Of a DNA stretch of 29,979 nt, positions 6,366-15,325 are shown in pieces. The position numbers and the translations under genes are program-made. The stretch's first letter is position 1. Each line of letters begins with the position of its first letter. The DNA lies in the NCBI GenBank assembly GCA_046049865.1, contig JBJOQO010000039.1, positions 1-29,979 on the forward strand. Reading direction: 5' to 3'. Origin of the DNA: JANPCX01 sp046049865. Its GTDB lineage: Bacteria; Pseudomonadota; Gammaproteobacteria; Burkholderiales; Burkholderiaceae_C. The notes beneath the pieces are model-generated. The model ran no database searches, was not told the DNA's origin, and worked only from the letters and a program-made list of their open reading frames with translations.

Positions 6366-7648
6366 GCGCTGCCGCGGTTGAAACCGCATCCGGCAACGAG
6401 GCCAACCCCCAGGCCTTGGATGCCATCGTCAAAGCCAGCGAAACCTATTCCATCGTGGCCTCGCAGGACATCGTGGATGTGCGTGGCTTGAAACTCTGGG
6501 CCAAAGGCCAGCCGGTGTCCTCGGCACTTCAGCAGCGGTTGCTGGAACGCAAGCTGCAACACCCGCTGGAGGTTTGTTTGACGGCGGAGGATGGGGTCAC
6601 CCTGTTTGCCTTACATGACGATCTGAAAGCCTGGTTGGATGACAGCAGCAATCCCATGTCGGTCGCCTTGCGCCCGTGGGCACCCGCCTTGCTGGAGCAG
6701 GTCAAGCGGCTACCGCTGCATTCCGTTGCGCAATTGCTGCTGACCGCTGCACTGGCGACGCGGCCGACCAGCTTGCCCCATGCGGTGGCGGCCATGGCGA
6801 TCGCGGGCGCGATGATGTTGTCGAGAAATCGTCCGGCTGTGGATGTGCGTTTGGCCATGCTCGGGGGCTTGCTGCACGACCTCGGTGAGGTTTACATCCA
6901 GCCGCAATACCTCGATCACAGCGGCCCCTTGGATTTGCTGGGACACAAGCACCTGGTGGTGCACCCGCGTGTGGCGCAGCTGCTGCTCAAGAGCACCACC
7001 GACTATCCCGAGCTTCTTTGCCGGGCCATCGGTGAGCACCATGAACGCCTCGACGGCTCGGGATACCCGGCGCGTTTGGTGGGGGACAAGATGTCCGAAC
7101 TTGGCCGGGTGTTGGCGGTGGTTGAAGTTACCCTGGGGATACTGCGGTCGCCGCGTGCGCCGCTGACCCGAGCCAGTTTTGCGCTGCGTGTGGTGCCCGG
7201 TGAGTTCGATCCTCTTTGGGTTGCGCTGATATGTGACGCTGCTCGGCTCAGTCGCGAGAAAGCGCCCGAGGACGCGTCCGGCAACTCCACTGCCGAGGCC
7301 ATGTTGCCGCTGACGCAAATTGAACAGCGCATTCTTCAAGCGAAAAACTTGGCTCAAACGCTGAAGGATCAGGGCCGCGCTGGACCGGTTCTGGCCATCG
7401 TTGAGAACGGCATCGCGCGGTTAACGCGCCTGCAGGTGGCCTGGAATGCTTTGGGTTGTTGGGGCGTGGATGGCACGGCGCTCAACCCCGATGAGCAGTT
7501 TGAACTGGAGTTGGCCGACAGAGAACTGAAACAACGCTTGCGTGAATTGCAACGTGAGTGCATGCTTCTGAGCGAGCGCTTAGGAGAAGCCGAAAAGCTT
7601 CGCCTTCAACCCCTTTGGCAAGACCTACTACCCGCCGCTGCTGTTTGA
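6362..7648 (+). CDS. HD-GYP-like domain protein, probably c-di-GMP related
   Basis: The product has 428 residues from GTG 6362, which has GGGAG 7 bases upstream; a longer start at GTG 6311 is possible. Residues about 120-290 resemble the HD-GYP phosphodiesterase domain: H172-D173 (in LLHDLGE), H201 (in VHPRV), H226-H227 and the signature HHERLDGSGYP (226-236). Two departures are visible. The usual Lys after HDxG is Glu, and the later metal-ligand Asp (normally AVADV) falls at AVVEV. The metal site may therefore be altered, and whether it cleaves c-di-GMP is uncertain. The N-terminal 120 residues have no recognised sensor domain. The C-terminus is a likely coiled coil (ELADRELKQRLRELQREC). It begins 246 bp after the exporter gene on the same strand and may or may not share its transcript. 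Confidence 0.75.
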   Translation: MSAAAVETASGNEANPQALDAIVKASETYSIVASQDIVDVRGLKLWAKGQPVSSALQQRLLERKLQHPLEVCLTAEDGVTLFALHDDLKAWLDDSSNPMSVALRPWAPALLEQVKRLPLHSVAQLLLTAALATRPTSLPHAVAAMAIAGAMMLSRNRPAVDVRLAMLGGLLHDLGEVYIQPQYLDHSGPLDLLGHKHLVVHPRVAQLLLKSTTDYPELLCRAIGEHHERLDGSGYPARLVGDKMSELGRVLAVVEVTLGILRSPRAPLTRASFALRVVPGEFDPLWVALICDAARLSREKAPEDASGNSTAEAMLPLTQIEQRILQAKNLAQTLKDQGRAGPVLAIVENGIARLTRLQVAWNALGCWGVDGTALNPDEQFELELADRELKQRLRELQRECMLLSERLGEAEKLRLQPLWQDLLPAAAV

Positions 7649-7663
7649 ACGAAGTGGCCATCA

Positions 7664-8146
7664 ATGCGACCGATCCCAGCTCATTCAATGACCAATACCC
7701 GGCTCTTTATCGAACTTCTGCACCGACTCGAAAGTTATGACGACGCGGTGGTCCTGATGGTCCTTCTGGCCCTGGGGGCCGACAAACTGCCCATTCGAGC
7801 CACCTTAGGCCAGTTTCGCCAGAGTCATTTGGGCGGCATGCTCACGCCCAACCGCGTGTCGCTGGCGGTTGAGCACCTTCAAAACCAAGGATTGCTGCGC
7901 ATGGAGATGCCGACAGTCAGGCTGCGCCGCTCGCGTTACGGCGAGTTGTCGCTAGACCGTGACGCAGTGCTGGCTTTGCTGCGCCAGCCCATGGTCTATA
8001 CCGAGCTGATGCCCGGAATCAGTGAGCGCGTGGTTCCGCTGCTTCGGGACACGGTGTGGGAACCGGAGTTCGACGAACTGCCGACGCCCACCCCCGTCGC
8101 CGTTCAGGGCATATTGCCTGGTCGTAACCGCTCACCTTCTCGGTGA
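7664..8146 (+). CDS. Small protein with a possible winged-helix fold, partner of the HD-GYP gene
   Basis: This 160-residue protein starts 15 bp after the HD-GYP stop and is very probably in the same operon. No family is recognised. The middle (TPNRVSLAVEHLQNQGLLRMEM followed by VRLRRSRYGELSL) has the helix-helix-strand pattern of a winged-helix DNA-binding domain, as in MarR-like proteins, but I see no certain match. There are no signal or membrane segments. The start is uncertain: Met at 7664 or at 7688, neither with a strong ribosome site. The intrinsic terminator at 8129 overlaps its last codons, which fits it being the last gene of the operon. Confidence 0.6.
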   Translation: MRPIPAHSMTNTRLFIELLHRLESYDDAVVLMVLLALGADKLPIRATLGQFRQSHLGGMLTPNRVSLAVEHLQNQGLLRMEMPTVRLRRSRYGELSLDRDAVLALLRQPMVYTELMPGISERVVPLLRDTVWEPEFDELPTPTPVAVQGILPGRNRSPSR

Positions 8147-8157
8147 GCGCTGTTTTT
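8129..8157 (+). terminator. Intrinsic terminator ending the HD-GYP operon
   Basis: CGCTCACC-TTCTC-GGTGAGCG forms a perfect 8-bp GC-rich stem with a 5-base loop, followed by CTGTTTTT. It overlaps the stop codon of the 160-residue gene. It also lies 15 bp from the stop of the convergent DUF3563 gene, but has no T-run in that direction. Confidence 0.8.
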
Positions 8158-8171
8158 GCGAGGCGTGTGCC

Positions 8172-8342
8172 TCAGGCATTCAGACCAAAAGGCCCAAACG
8201 GCTGGCGCTCGTCCAGCGCACGCATGCGGCGCTCCAAGTCGGTCATGTCCACCGATTGGGACAGGTAGGCAGCGTCGCTGTCGTACGCAGATGTTTGGGC
8301 TGGTGTGAACACCAGGTTGATGAGGATAGAAATTAAAGACAT
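8172..8342 (-). CDS. DUF3563 family microprotein, 56 aa
   Basis: The 56-residue product starts MSLISILINLVFTP and contains YLSQSVDMTDLERRMRALDE, the signature of the DUF3563 family common in Burkholderiales. Function is unknown. The N-terminus is hydrophobic enough to be a short amphipathic or membrane-touching helix. ATG 8342 is preceded by AAGGAAAA on the minus strand. A longer in-frame extension to 8432 is possible but has no ribosome site and is not typical of the family. It is convergent with the HD-GYP operon. A cluster of palindromes lies 100-160 bp upstream. Confidence 0.8.
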   Translation of the reverse strand: MSLISILINLVFTPAQTSAYDSDAAYLSQSVDMTDLERRMRALDERQPFGPFGLNA

Positions 8343-8672
8343 GGCACTTTTCCTTTTGGCTTCGTCCATGCGGTCGGTTAAACCTCCGGGCTCATCCGCC
8401 GCTCGTGTGACCACCAGGGATTTGGTGAGCACGGGCGTAAGGGTAACCCCTAATGCCTAGGGTTTCCACTAGGTAGCCCTAAAGACCCCTCTGAGGTGAA
8501 GGGGCAATGTTCGCTGAGCATGGGGTTATGCGGCGCCCATCGTGAGCCCTATACCCGTTGCTGCCGCGCCGGTGTCGAGCGTCGAGAGCCTCCAAGACCC
8601 CGGCTCCCACTGACGCCGGCTGCGGATTGAAATGTCAGCACCTCACCATTGAGACCTGTGCCGAGAGGGTGT
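8343..8672. other. Non-coding gap with a palindrome cluster
   Basis: No supported gene was found. Between 8441 and 8504 there are three short symmetric elements: GGGTAACCC (8441-8449), CCTAG-8 bases-CTAGG (8456-8473) and CCCCT-9 bases-AGGGG (8486-8504). Read on the minus strand the last is followed by TCTTTA and could be a weak terminator for the RND operon that ends at 8673. The others lie upstream of the DUF3563 gene and could be regulator sites. The stretch 8505-8672 shows nothing recognisable. Confidence 0.35.
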
Positions 8673-11600
8673 TCACAGATTTTCAGTCGATGCCGTAGCC
8701 GGTGCCTTGCGGTTTAGGAGACGGCCAGTCATCCGCGCGACCCACTGCACAAAATCATCCACGTAAGTGAACAGCACCGGAATCACCAGCAAGCTCAAAA
8801 AGGTGGACGTGATGAGGCCGCCAATCACGACGATGGCCATGGGGGAGCGAAAGCTTGGGTCGGTGCCCCAGCCCAGGGCGATGGGCAACATGCCGGCGCC
8901 CATGGCGATGGTGGTCATGATGATGGGGCGGGCGCGTTTGTGGCAGGCGTCCATCAGGGCGTCCCAGCGGTTCAGCCCTCGGTCGCGCCGCGCCACGATG
9001 GCGTACTCCACCAGCAGGATGGAGTTTTTGGTGGCGATGCCGAGCAACATGATGGTGCCGATCATGGCGGGCATGGTGAGGTCGGTGCCGGTGATGAAGA
9101 GCGCCAGGATGGCACCGGGAATCGACAGCAGCAGCGCCGCCAAAATCGTCACCGGTTGCACCCAGGCGTGAAAGAGCAGTACCAGCACGATGTAAATGCA
9201 CAGCACGCCGGTGGCCATGGCCAGGCCGAAACTGGCGAAGAGTTCACCCATGGCCTCGGCATCACCCACGGTGGTTTTGATCACGCCGTTGGGCAGGTTT
9301 TGCAGGCTGGGCAAGGCGTCAGTGAGTTGCTGGACCAAACCCAAGGGCTGCCCATTGAGTTCGATTTCAAAGTTCACATTTCGCTGGCGGTTGAAGCGGT
9401 CAATTTGAGCCGGGCCGCTGTCCACGCTCAAGCTCGCCACGTTTGACAGCGGCACCGGCCCCCGCGCACCGGGGATGGCCAATCGTTCAATCAGCGCCAA
9501 GTCTTGTCGGGCCTCAGGTGGCAGCTTGACGACGATGGGCACTTGTCGCTGCGACAAATTGAGCTTGGCCAGGCCTTGGTCATAGTCGCCCGCAGTGGCG
9601 ATGCGCAAGGTGTCAGCGATGTTGGCCGAAGTGACACCCAAGTCCGCCGCGCGTGCGAAGTCGGGCCGTACCACGAGTTCAGGGCGCTGTAGGCTGGACG
9701 TGCTGGTGACGTTGCCAATGCCGGGTACGGTGCGCAGTTCTTGTTCAACGATGGCGGCATGTGCGGCCAGCGCCGCACCGTCTTGCCCGGCCAGCACCAG
9801 CACGTACTTCTCTGACGAGCCGCCAAAGCCCACGCCGAAACGTGCGCCCGGTATTTCGGCCAACACTTTGCGCAAATCCCCTTCGACTTGCTGTTTGCTG
9901 ATGCCGCCACGTTCCCCGCGAGGGGTCATGTTGATCGTTAGCGTGGCCTTTCTGACTTCCGCAGCACCGCCACCGGCGAACGGGTCGCTGCCCGTGGCCC
10001 CGCCACCCACGGCGGTGTAGATAAGCTTCACATGGGGGTGCTCTTTGACCACCAAGCGCGCCTGTTCGGCGATGGCCAAGGTCTGTGCGTAGGTGCTGCC
10101 CGGTGGCAGGGAAATATAGACCTGGGTTTGCGACAAATCATCGGGTGGAATGAAGCCGCCGGCAATCTTCCCGGCGAACAAAGGGGCACACGAGGCCACG
10201 CTGAATACGGTGGCTGCTGCAACGGTCCACAAACGGTGTTTGATACACCAAGCCGCCCAGCGCATGTACATGTTCATCCAACCCGGCTCGACGTGTTCAC
10301 GTGTTGGTTTGGCCAGCAAGTAGGCCGCCATCATGGGTGTGAGCATGCGTGCCACCACCAGCGAGAAAAACACGGCTATCGCAGCCGTCCAACCAAACTG
10401 CACGAAGAATTTTCCGGCCACACCGCTCATGAAGGCCGTTGGCAAAAACACGGCAATCAAGGTGAAGGTGGTGGCAATCACGGCCAGGCCGATCTCGTCC
10501 GCCGCCTCCATGGCAGCCTCTTTTGGAGACTTGCCCATGCGCAAATGCCGCATGATGTTTTCAATCTCAACAATGGCATCGTCTACCAAGATGCCAACCA
10601 CCAACGACAAACTAAGCAGTGTGACCACATTGAGAGAGAAACCAGCCCAGTGCATGGCCGCAAAGGTAGGAATGATGGACAGGGGCAAGGCCACGGCCGA
10701 CACCAAGGTGGCGCGCCAGTCGCGCAGAAAGAACCACACGACCACCACGGCGAGCAGTGCGCCCTCCACCATCAACCACATGGAGCCGTGGAAGTTTTCT
10801 TCTACTGGGTCGACAAAGTTGAACGCTTCAGTGACGGTGATGTCGGGGTGATCGGTCTTGAGTTTTTCAAGTTGGGAGCGCACACCTTGGGCCACTTCCA
10901 CTTCGCCTGCACCGCGCGAGCGGGTGATCTCAAAGCCCACCACCGGCTGGCCATTGAGCAAAGCGGTGCTGCGGGTTTCGGCCGTGGTGTCGGTGACCGT
11001 GGCGAGGCGGTCCAGCCGCACATGGCGGCCATCCGAGAGCGTGATGTCCATGGCCGCGAGTTGTTCGGCCGACTGCACGGTGGCGATGGTGCGCACCGAT
11101 TGCTCCGCGCCGCCCAGGTCAGCACGTCCACCCGAAGCGTCTTGCTGCATGTTGCGCAGTTGGCGCGACACATCGGCCACGGTGGCATTCAAGGACAAGA
11201 GCTTGGCGGGGTCGATCTCCACATGCACTTCGCGCGTCACGCCACCGACACGGCTCACGGCCCCCACGCCTTTGACAGCGAGCAAAGCGCGGCTGACTTC
11301 GTTGTCCACGAACCAGCTCAGCGCTTCTTTGTCCATCCGTTCAGAGGCAACGGTGTAGGTCAGGATGGGCGAGCCGGACAAATTGAGCTTGCTGATTTGT
11401 GGGTCGCGCAAATCACCGGGTAGATCGGAACGCACGCGCTGCACCGCGTCGCGCACATCGTCTAACGCTTCTTGGATGCCTTTTTCCAGCCGGAACTCGA
11501 CGGTGACAGTGGCGGTGCCGTCTTGCACCTTGGCGTAAATGTTTTTCACGCCCTGCAAGGTGGCCACTGAGTTTTCAATCTTGCGGGCGACCTCGGTTTC

Positions 11601-11783
11601 CATTTGCGCCGGTGCTGCGCCGGGCAGGCTGGCCGTGACCGTGATGGTGGGCAGTTCAATGTCGGGGAACTGCTGAATCTTCATGGATGAGTAACCCAGC
11701 AGCCCCGCCAAGGTCAGCATCACGAAGAGCAAGATGGCGGGGATGGGGTTGCGTATGGAGTACGCGGAGACGTTGATGGCCAT
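8673..11783 (-). CDS. RND efflux pump, inner-membrane transporter (HAE-1/AcrB-like)
   Basis: The 1036 residues match the usual length of this family. It is a proton-driven pump that captures substrates from the periplasm and inner membrane and passes them to the outer-membrane channel. Visible features are the N-terminal helix (NPIPAILLFVMLTLAGLLGY), the first porter loop beginning QQFPDIELPTITV, the TM4 proton-relay pair in GILVDDAIVEIENI, the second large loop, and the TM10 Lys in MLLGIATKNSILLVEYA. The relay residues Asp-Asp and Lys are intact, so the pump should be active. AAGGA lies before ATG 11783. It is the last gene of the TetR-OMF-MFP-RND operon, 17 bp after the adaptor stop. Substrates cannot be deduced. 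Confidence 0.95.
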   Translation of the reverse strand: MAINVSAYSIRNPIPAILLFVMLTLAGLLGYSSMKIQQFPDIELPTITVTASLPGAAPAQMETEVARKIENSVATLQGVKNIYAKVQDGTATVTVEFRLEKGIQEALDDVRDAVQRVRSDLPGDLRDPQISKLNLSGSPILTYTVASERMDKEALSWFVDNEVSRALLAVKGVGAVSRVGGVTREVHVEIDPAKLLSLNATVADVSRQLRNMQQDASGGRADLGGAEQSVRTIATVQSAEQLAAMDITLSDGRHVRLDRLATVTDTTAETRSTALLNGQPVVGFEITRSRGAGEVEVAQGVRSQLEKLKTDHPDITVTEAFNFVDPVEENFHGSMWLMVEGALLAVVVVWFFLRDWRATLVSAVALPLSIIPTFAAMHWAGFSLNVVTLLSLSLVVGILVDDAIVEIENIMRHLRMGKSPKEAAMEAADEIGLAVIATTFTLIAVFLPTAFMSGVAGKFFVQFGWTAAIAVFFSLVVARMLTPMMAAYLLAKPTREHVEPGWMNMYMRWAAWCIKHRLWTVAAATVFSVASCAPLFAGKIAGGFIPPDDLSQTQVYISLPPGSTYAQTLAIAEQARLVVKEHPHVKLIYTAVGGGATGSDPFAGGGAAEVRKATLTINMTPRGERGGISKQQVEGDLRKVLAEIPGARFGVGFGGSSEKYVLVLAGQDGAALAAHAAIVEQELRTVPGIGNVTSTSSLQRPELVVRPDFARAADLGVTSANIADTLRIATAGDYDQGLAKLNLSQRQVPIVVKLPPEARQDLALIERLAIPGARGPVPLSNVASLSVDSGPAQIDRFNRQRNVNFEIELNGQPLGLVQQLTDALPSLQNLPNGVIKTTVGDAEAMGELFASFGLAMATGVLCIYIVLVLLFHAWVQPVTILAALLLSIPGAILALFITGTDLTMPAMIGTIMLLGIATKNSILLVEYAIVARRDRGLNRWDALMDACHKRARPIIMTTIAMGAGMLPIALGWGTDPSFRSPMAIVVIGGLITSTFLSLLVIPVLFTYVDDFVQWVARMTGRLLNRKAPATASTENL

Positions 11784-11800
11784 GGTGCGTCCTTCGTGGC

Positions 11801-12943
11801 TCAGGGCTTCTTGATCGGTGTGACTGCGGCTGGCGCGGCGGCACTGTTCACCACCTTCACGGTGTCACCATCGCCCAAAAATCCCGCGCCTGCGGCAACC
11901 ACACGGTCCTTGGCGTTCAAGCCACCGGTGATCTCAACACGGTCGCCCACGCGACGCCCGGCTTGTACTTTGACTTGCGACACCTTGTTGTTCTCAGCCA
12001 CGGTGTACACATAACTGAAGCCGTCGCGCAGCACCACCGCACTTTGCGGCAAGGTCAGCGCCGGGCTGCTGCCGAGTTCGAAATCACCGCGTGCAAACAT
12101 GCCCGCACGCACCGTGGTTCCCGCTGGTAAATCGACATAAACCAAACCATTGCGGGTCGTAGCGTCCACCGTTGGGGCCACCATGCGCACTTTACCCACC
12201 ACGTTTTGGCCGCTGGGGCCCACTAAGTTCACCGTCATGCCCGGGTTGATGCGCGCTAAATCGTTGGATGCCACTTCGCCGCGCCACTCCAGTCGCCCCT
12301 GGCGGATCAACCGAAACAGCTCCTGACCCGCAGGCAGCACAGCACCCACGGTGGCGCTGCGCGCGGAAATCACGCCCGCATCGGGTGCCACCACCTGGGT
12401 TTGGCGCAGGCGCAACTGCTGGGTTTGCAAAAGAGCCTTTTGTGCATTCAAGCGCGCTTGTGCTGTGCGCTCCAAGGTGAGGTATTGGTTGATTTGTTGT
12501 GCGCTCAGTGCGCCGCTGGCGTCCAACTCGCGTGCGCGCTGTGCGTTGCCTGCCGCCTCGGCCAAAGTCGCCTCCGCCTCCGCCACGCTGGCGCGAATCT
12601 GCGCCAAATCAGCTTGTACCGTGTCGGGCGCAAATGTAGCCAGCACTTGGCCGCGCTTGACGACATCACCCACATTGACTTTCACATCGTTCAGCCGCAA
12701 ACCATTGGCTTCGGTGCCGACGCTGGCCTCTTGCCAAGCGGCAATGCTGCCGCTGCCGCTGATGCGCACCGGGAAGCTGCCGCTTTGGGCTTGGGCGACG
12801 TTGACGGTCAATGCGGGTTTGGCAGCAGCCGCTGCTGGCGCTTTGCTGTCATCGGCCGCTTCGGCCTGCAAGGTCAGGACCAGCGCGCCGATCAAGGCGA
12901 TGGCAACAGTGGCTTTGAATAGGGTGGGGCGGTTCATCTGCAT
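11801..12943 (-). CDS. RND efflux periplasmic adaptor (membrane fusion protein)
   Basis: This 380-residue protein is an AcrA-type adaptor. It has an N-terminal signal-like helix (about 8-30, ending LQAEAADD), paired lipoyl halves around GSIAAWQEASVGTEANGLRL and VVAPDAGVISARSATVGAVLPAG, an Ala/Gln-rich hairpin between them (about 110-185), and barrel and proximal domains after. It would bridge the RND pump and the NodT-type outer-membrane factor of the same operon. The start could be Met1 (12943) or Met3 (12937); no strong ribosome site separates them. It lies 41 bp after the outer-membrane gene stop. Confidence 0.92.
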   Translation of the reverse strand: MQMNRPTLFKATVAIALIGALVLTLQAEAADDSKAPAAAAAKPALTVNVAQAQSGSFPVRISGSGSIAAWQEASVGTEANGLRLNDVKVNVGDVVKRGQVLATFAPDTVQADLAQIRASVAEAEATLAEAAGNAQRARELDASGALSAQQINQYLTLERTAQARLNAQKALLQTQQLRLRQTQVVAPDAGVISARSATVGAVLPAGQELFRLIRQGRLEWRGEVASNDLARINPGMTVNLVGPSGQNVVGKVRMVAPTVDATTRNGLVYVDLPAGTTVRAGMFARGDFELGSSPALTLPQSAVVLRDGFSYVYTVAENNKVSQVKVQAGRRVGDRVEITGGLNAKDRVVAAGAGFLGDGDTVKVVNSAAAPAAVTPIKKP

Positions 12944-12984
12944 GGTGGGGCTACCGTGGAGGTGTGTTTTTAGATGGATACGAA

Positions 12985-14454
12985 TCAGCGAGCGAGCTGC
13001 GCCACAGGCGCGGTTGCGTTTGCCGCATCGGAGGCCGACCAGCCACCACCCAGCGCGCGGTAGAGGCTGACCCAGGCGAGGCTGCGTTCGCGCTGCAAAT
13101 CGAGCAAGGCGCTTTGAGCCTGCACGGCAGTGCGGCGCGCGTCTTCCAGCTCAAACAAACTGGCCAGGCCGCTGCGGTAACGCGCCTCCGTGGCTTTGAA
13201 GGAGTCGGCGAAACCTTTGCTTGCGGTGACGGCGTAGGTTTCGCGCTCCAAAGTGCTTTGTAAATTGATCAGCGACTCTTCGACTTCACGCACCGCTGTG
13301 CGGACAGCCGCCCGGTACGAAACACCGGCCTCCAACAAGCTGGCCTGCGCTGCGCTGACATTGGCGCGCCTGGTGCCGCCGTCAAAGAGTGGCATCGTGA
13401 CCTGCAGTGGACCCAAACTCCAAACCGTGCCGTCGCTGCTGACACCTCCGACCGACGAACGCGCCGCACCGATGTTGCCTGACAGGCTGATTTGCGGCAG
13501 CCGCTGCGCCTGGCGCTGCCTGACATCGGCCTGCCGCGCCAGCCACTCGCGTTCGCTCGCCGCCACGTCTGGCCGCTGCGCCAGCACTTGGCCGGGCACC
13601 TGGGTGACGTTGAGTTGGCTCGGCTGCGGCACTGAAAACCAAATGGCATCGCCGACTTGCAAACGCTGCCGCTCCAGGCGCTGCCGCAGGGCCAGCTCGT
13701 CCAGGGCCGTCAAGGCGACCAAAGCTTTGATGTCCAAATCGCAACGCGCTTTTTGTGAATTCAACAGGCTGGCACCTTGGGCACTGCTGGCACGCGCCAA
13801 AGCAGCACTTGCGGGTGCTTGAAAGCCGGCCCGCGCGGCAAGTTCGGTCAGGCGTGCCGTCTCGGTACGCGACAACGCATCGGCCTCGGCCGTGCGCACC
13901 TGGGCCAGGCAACTGCGCAAGCCGATGTAGCGGTTGGCGACTTCGGCCGCCACCAGAACGCGCGCGTCGTGCCAACTCGCCTGGGCACCGGCGAGGCGCT
14001 GGTCGGCAGCACTGCGGGCCGCACGCCCCGCGCCGAACACATCCAACTCCCAGCGGGCTTGTAAGCCCACCGAACCAGTGGTGGTCAGGGGCATCGTCAC
14101 ATCTTGCCGACCCCGGTTGCCAGATGCTTGCGCATCAAGCATGGGCAGCAGAGCGCCTGAGGCCGCTACTTGGCTGGCACGCGATTGTTCGATGCGCGAT
14201 GCGGCTTGCGCCACGCTGGGGCTCACTGCTTGCGCATGGCCGATGAACTCGGTCAACACGGGGTCGTTGAATTGTTGCCACCAGGTGGTCAAGTCCGACG
14301 TATTGCCACCGTGTGGCAAAGGCGCGAACCAAGCCGCAGGCGCTGTCGCAGCGTCGGTTCGTGTGGGCGTTTCAGCGGGTCCACTGGCACAGCCGCTGAG
14401 CAAGGCTGCAACTACCACACAGACCATGGGTTGAAAGACGGAGAAAGCATTCAT
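12985..14454 (-). CDS. Outer-membrane efflux lipoprotein, NodT family
   Basis: The 489-residue protein belongs to the TolC-like outer-membrane factors of RND pumps. It has a lipoprotein signal with lipobox LLSGC (about residues 18-22), then two repeated OEP halves with long Ala/Arg/Gln-rich helices (for example VAQAASRIEQSRASQVAASG and RANVSAAQASLLEAGVSYRA). I start at ATG 14454 because the lipoprotein signal begins there. The open frame continues upstream through the regulator gene, but that sequence is low-complexity shadow. It lies 11 bp after the TetR stop, with adaptor and pump following. It could in principle also serve the peptide exporter near 3900, which lacks its own channel. Confidence 0.9.
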   Translation of the reverse strand: MNAFSVFQPMVCVVVAALLSGCASGPAETPTRTDAATAPAAWFAPLPHGGNTSDLTTWWQQFNDPVLTEFIGHAQAVSPSVAQAASRIEQSRASQVAASGALLPMLDAQASGNRGRQDVTMPLTTTGSVGLQARWELDVFGAGRAARSAADQRLAGAQASWHDARVLVAAEVANRYIGLRSCLAQVRTAEADALSRTETARLTELAARAGFQAPASAALARASSAQGASLLNSQKARCDLDIKALVALTALDELALRQRLERQRLQVGDAIWFSVPQPSQLNVTQVPGQVLAQRPDVAASEREWLARQADVRQRQAQRLPQISLSGNIGAARSSVGGVSSDGTVWSLGPLQVTMPLFDGGTRRANVSAAQASLLEAGVSYRAAVRTAVREVEESLINLQSTLERETYAVTASKGFADSFKATEARYRSGLASLFELEDARRTAVQAQSALLDLQRERSLAWVSLYRALGGGWSASDAANATAPVAQLAR

Positions 14455-14465
14455 GAGGTGGGCGT

Positions 14466-15287
14466 CTACTTGGTGTTGGCGCGAATGGACTGCTTGACTT
14501 CGCGCAAGGTGTCTTTCAGGGAACGGCGTGGTGGCGGGCGGCTCGCTGCTTGTCGCCTGTGGGTGGGGCACAAGCTGTTGGCCACTCGTTCCAACCAACT
14601 CGCCGGTTTGCTGCCCTCTAGCACCTGCGCACGGCGCTGCAATTCGGCGGCCACCATGGCCAGGGCGTACAGCACCAAACGGTCGGTCCAGACGTCCCAA
14701 GCCCGGCTGGCGGTGTTGAGTTTGGGGACGATGGCGTCCGTGACGTCGCGGCCCACATGCAGGTGCACGCCCAATCCGGCGATGGCGATGGCCAAACGCT
14801 GCAATTCGTCGTCGGCACGGGTCAAGCCAAAGTGGCGGCACAGCACCGCCACCAATGCATCGTGCATGGGTTTGATGCCCTGGTTGATTTCTTGCTCCCA
14901 CAGCCCAGTGGGCTCGAGCATTTCACGCAGGCGCAGCTTCATGCATTGGCGCGAGACTTCACCCAACCGCAGCGGTTCTACGAAGGCAGCGAAGAAGCCG
15001 CGCAGCGCTTGGTCCAGCGTCAAGTGGTCGCCCGCAAACAAGGCGATGTCTTGTTCCACCTCGCCCATGGGCTCCAAAAAAGCAGCGCGGTAGAGCCCCG
15101 CTTTGTCACCAAAGTAGTAGCTGATGGCCGCTACATTGGTTTGCGCGCTTTCGGCAATGTCCCGAATCGACACCTTCGCGAACCCATGCTGCGCGAACAG
15201 GGCCAGCGCCGCGTGCAGCAGCCGTTCACGCGACTGTTCGCCATCTTGACGTGTGGGGCGGGCAATTTCAGGCACGGGCATATTCAT
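14466..15287 (-). CDS. TetR/AcrR regulator with CerR-type C-terminal domain
   Basis: The 273-residue protein has a TetR-type helix-turn-helix at about 18-65 (RERLLHAALALFAQHGFAKV, then IRDIAESAQTNVAAISYYFG). Its ligand domain resembles the DUF1956/CerR group (GLYRAAFLEPMGEVEQDI and following), with a basic tail (HRRQAASRPPPRRSL) longer than usual. It is the first gene of the efflux operon, so autoregulation together with the pump is likely. The 20-bp palindrome starting 18 bp upstream of its ATG is the obvious operator. The start at 15287 or the second Met two codons later are both possible. Confidence 0.9.
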   Translation of the reverse strand: MNMPVPEIARPTRQDGEQSRERLLHAALALFAQHGFAKVSIRDIAESAQTNVAAISYYFGDKAGLYRAAFLEPMGEVEQDIALFAGDHLTLDQALRGFFAAFVEPLRLGEVSRQCMKLRLREMLEPTGLWEQEINQGIKPMHDALVAVLCRHFGLTRADDELQRLAIAIAGLGVHLHVGRDVTDAIVPKLNTASRAWDVWTDRLVLYALAMVAAELQRRAQVLEGSKPASWLERVANSLCPTHRRQAASRPPPRRSLKDTLREVKQSIRANTK

Positions 15288-15305
15288 GCCGCGAACTGTA
15301 GCAAA

Positions 15306-15325
15306 TAAATCAAACGTTTGATTTA
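15306..15325. promoter_or_regulatory. Perfect 20-bp palindrome, probable TetR operator
   Basis: TAAATCAAACGTTTGATTTA is perfectly symmetric over 20 bases and ends 18 bp before the TetR start. TetR-family dimers usually bind such a site at their own promoter. An adjacent 7-bp inverted repeat (TTTACTT-ACA-AAGTAAA, 15322-15338) overlaps it and probably contains promoter elements. Confidence 0.75.

Noticed and set aside
10032..11423. 463-residue open frame on the plus strand
   Set aside because: It is antisense to the well-supported RND pump and has the His/Gly/Gln-rich composition of a shadow frame in GC-rich DNA.
14455..14901. N-terminal extension of the outer-membrane factor
   Set aside because: It overlaps the TetR gene in another frame, is low-complexity, and would bury the lipoprotein signal that begins at 14454.
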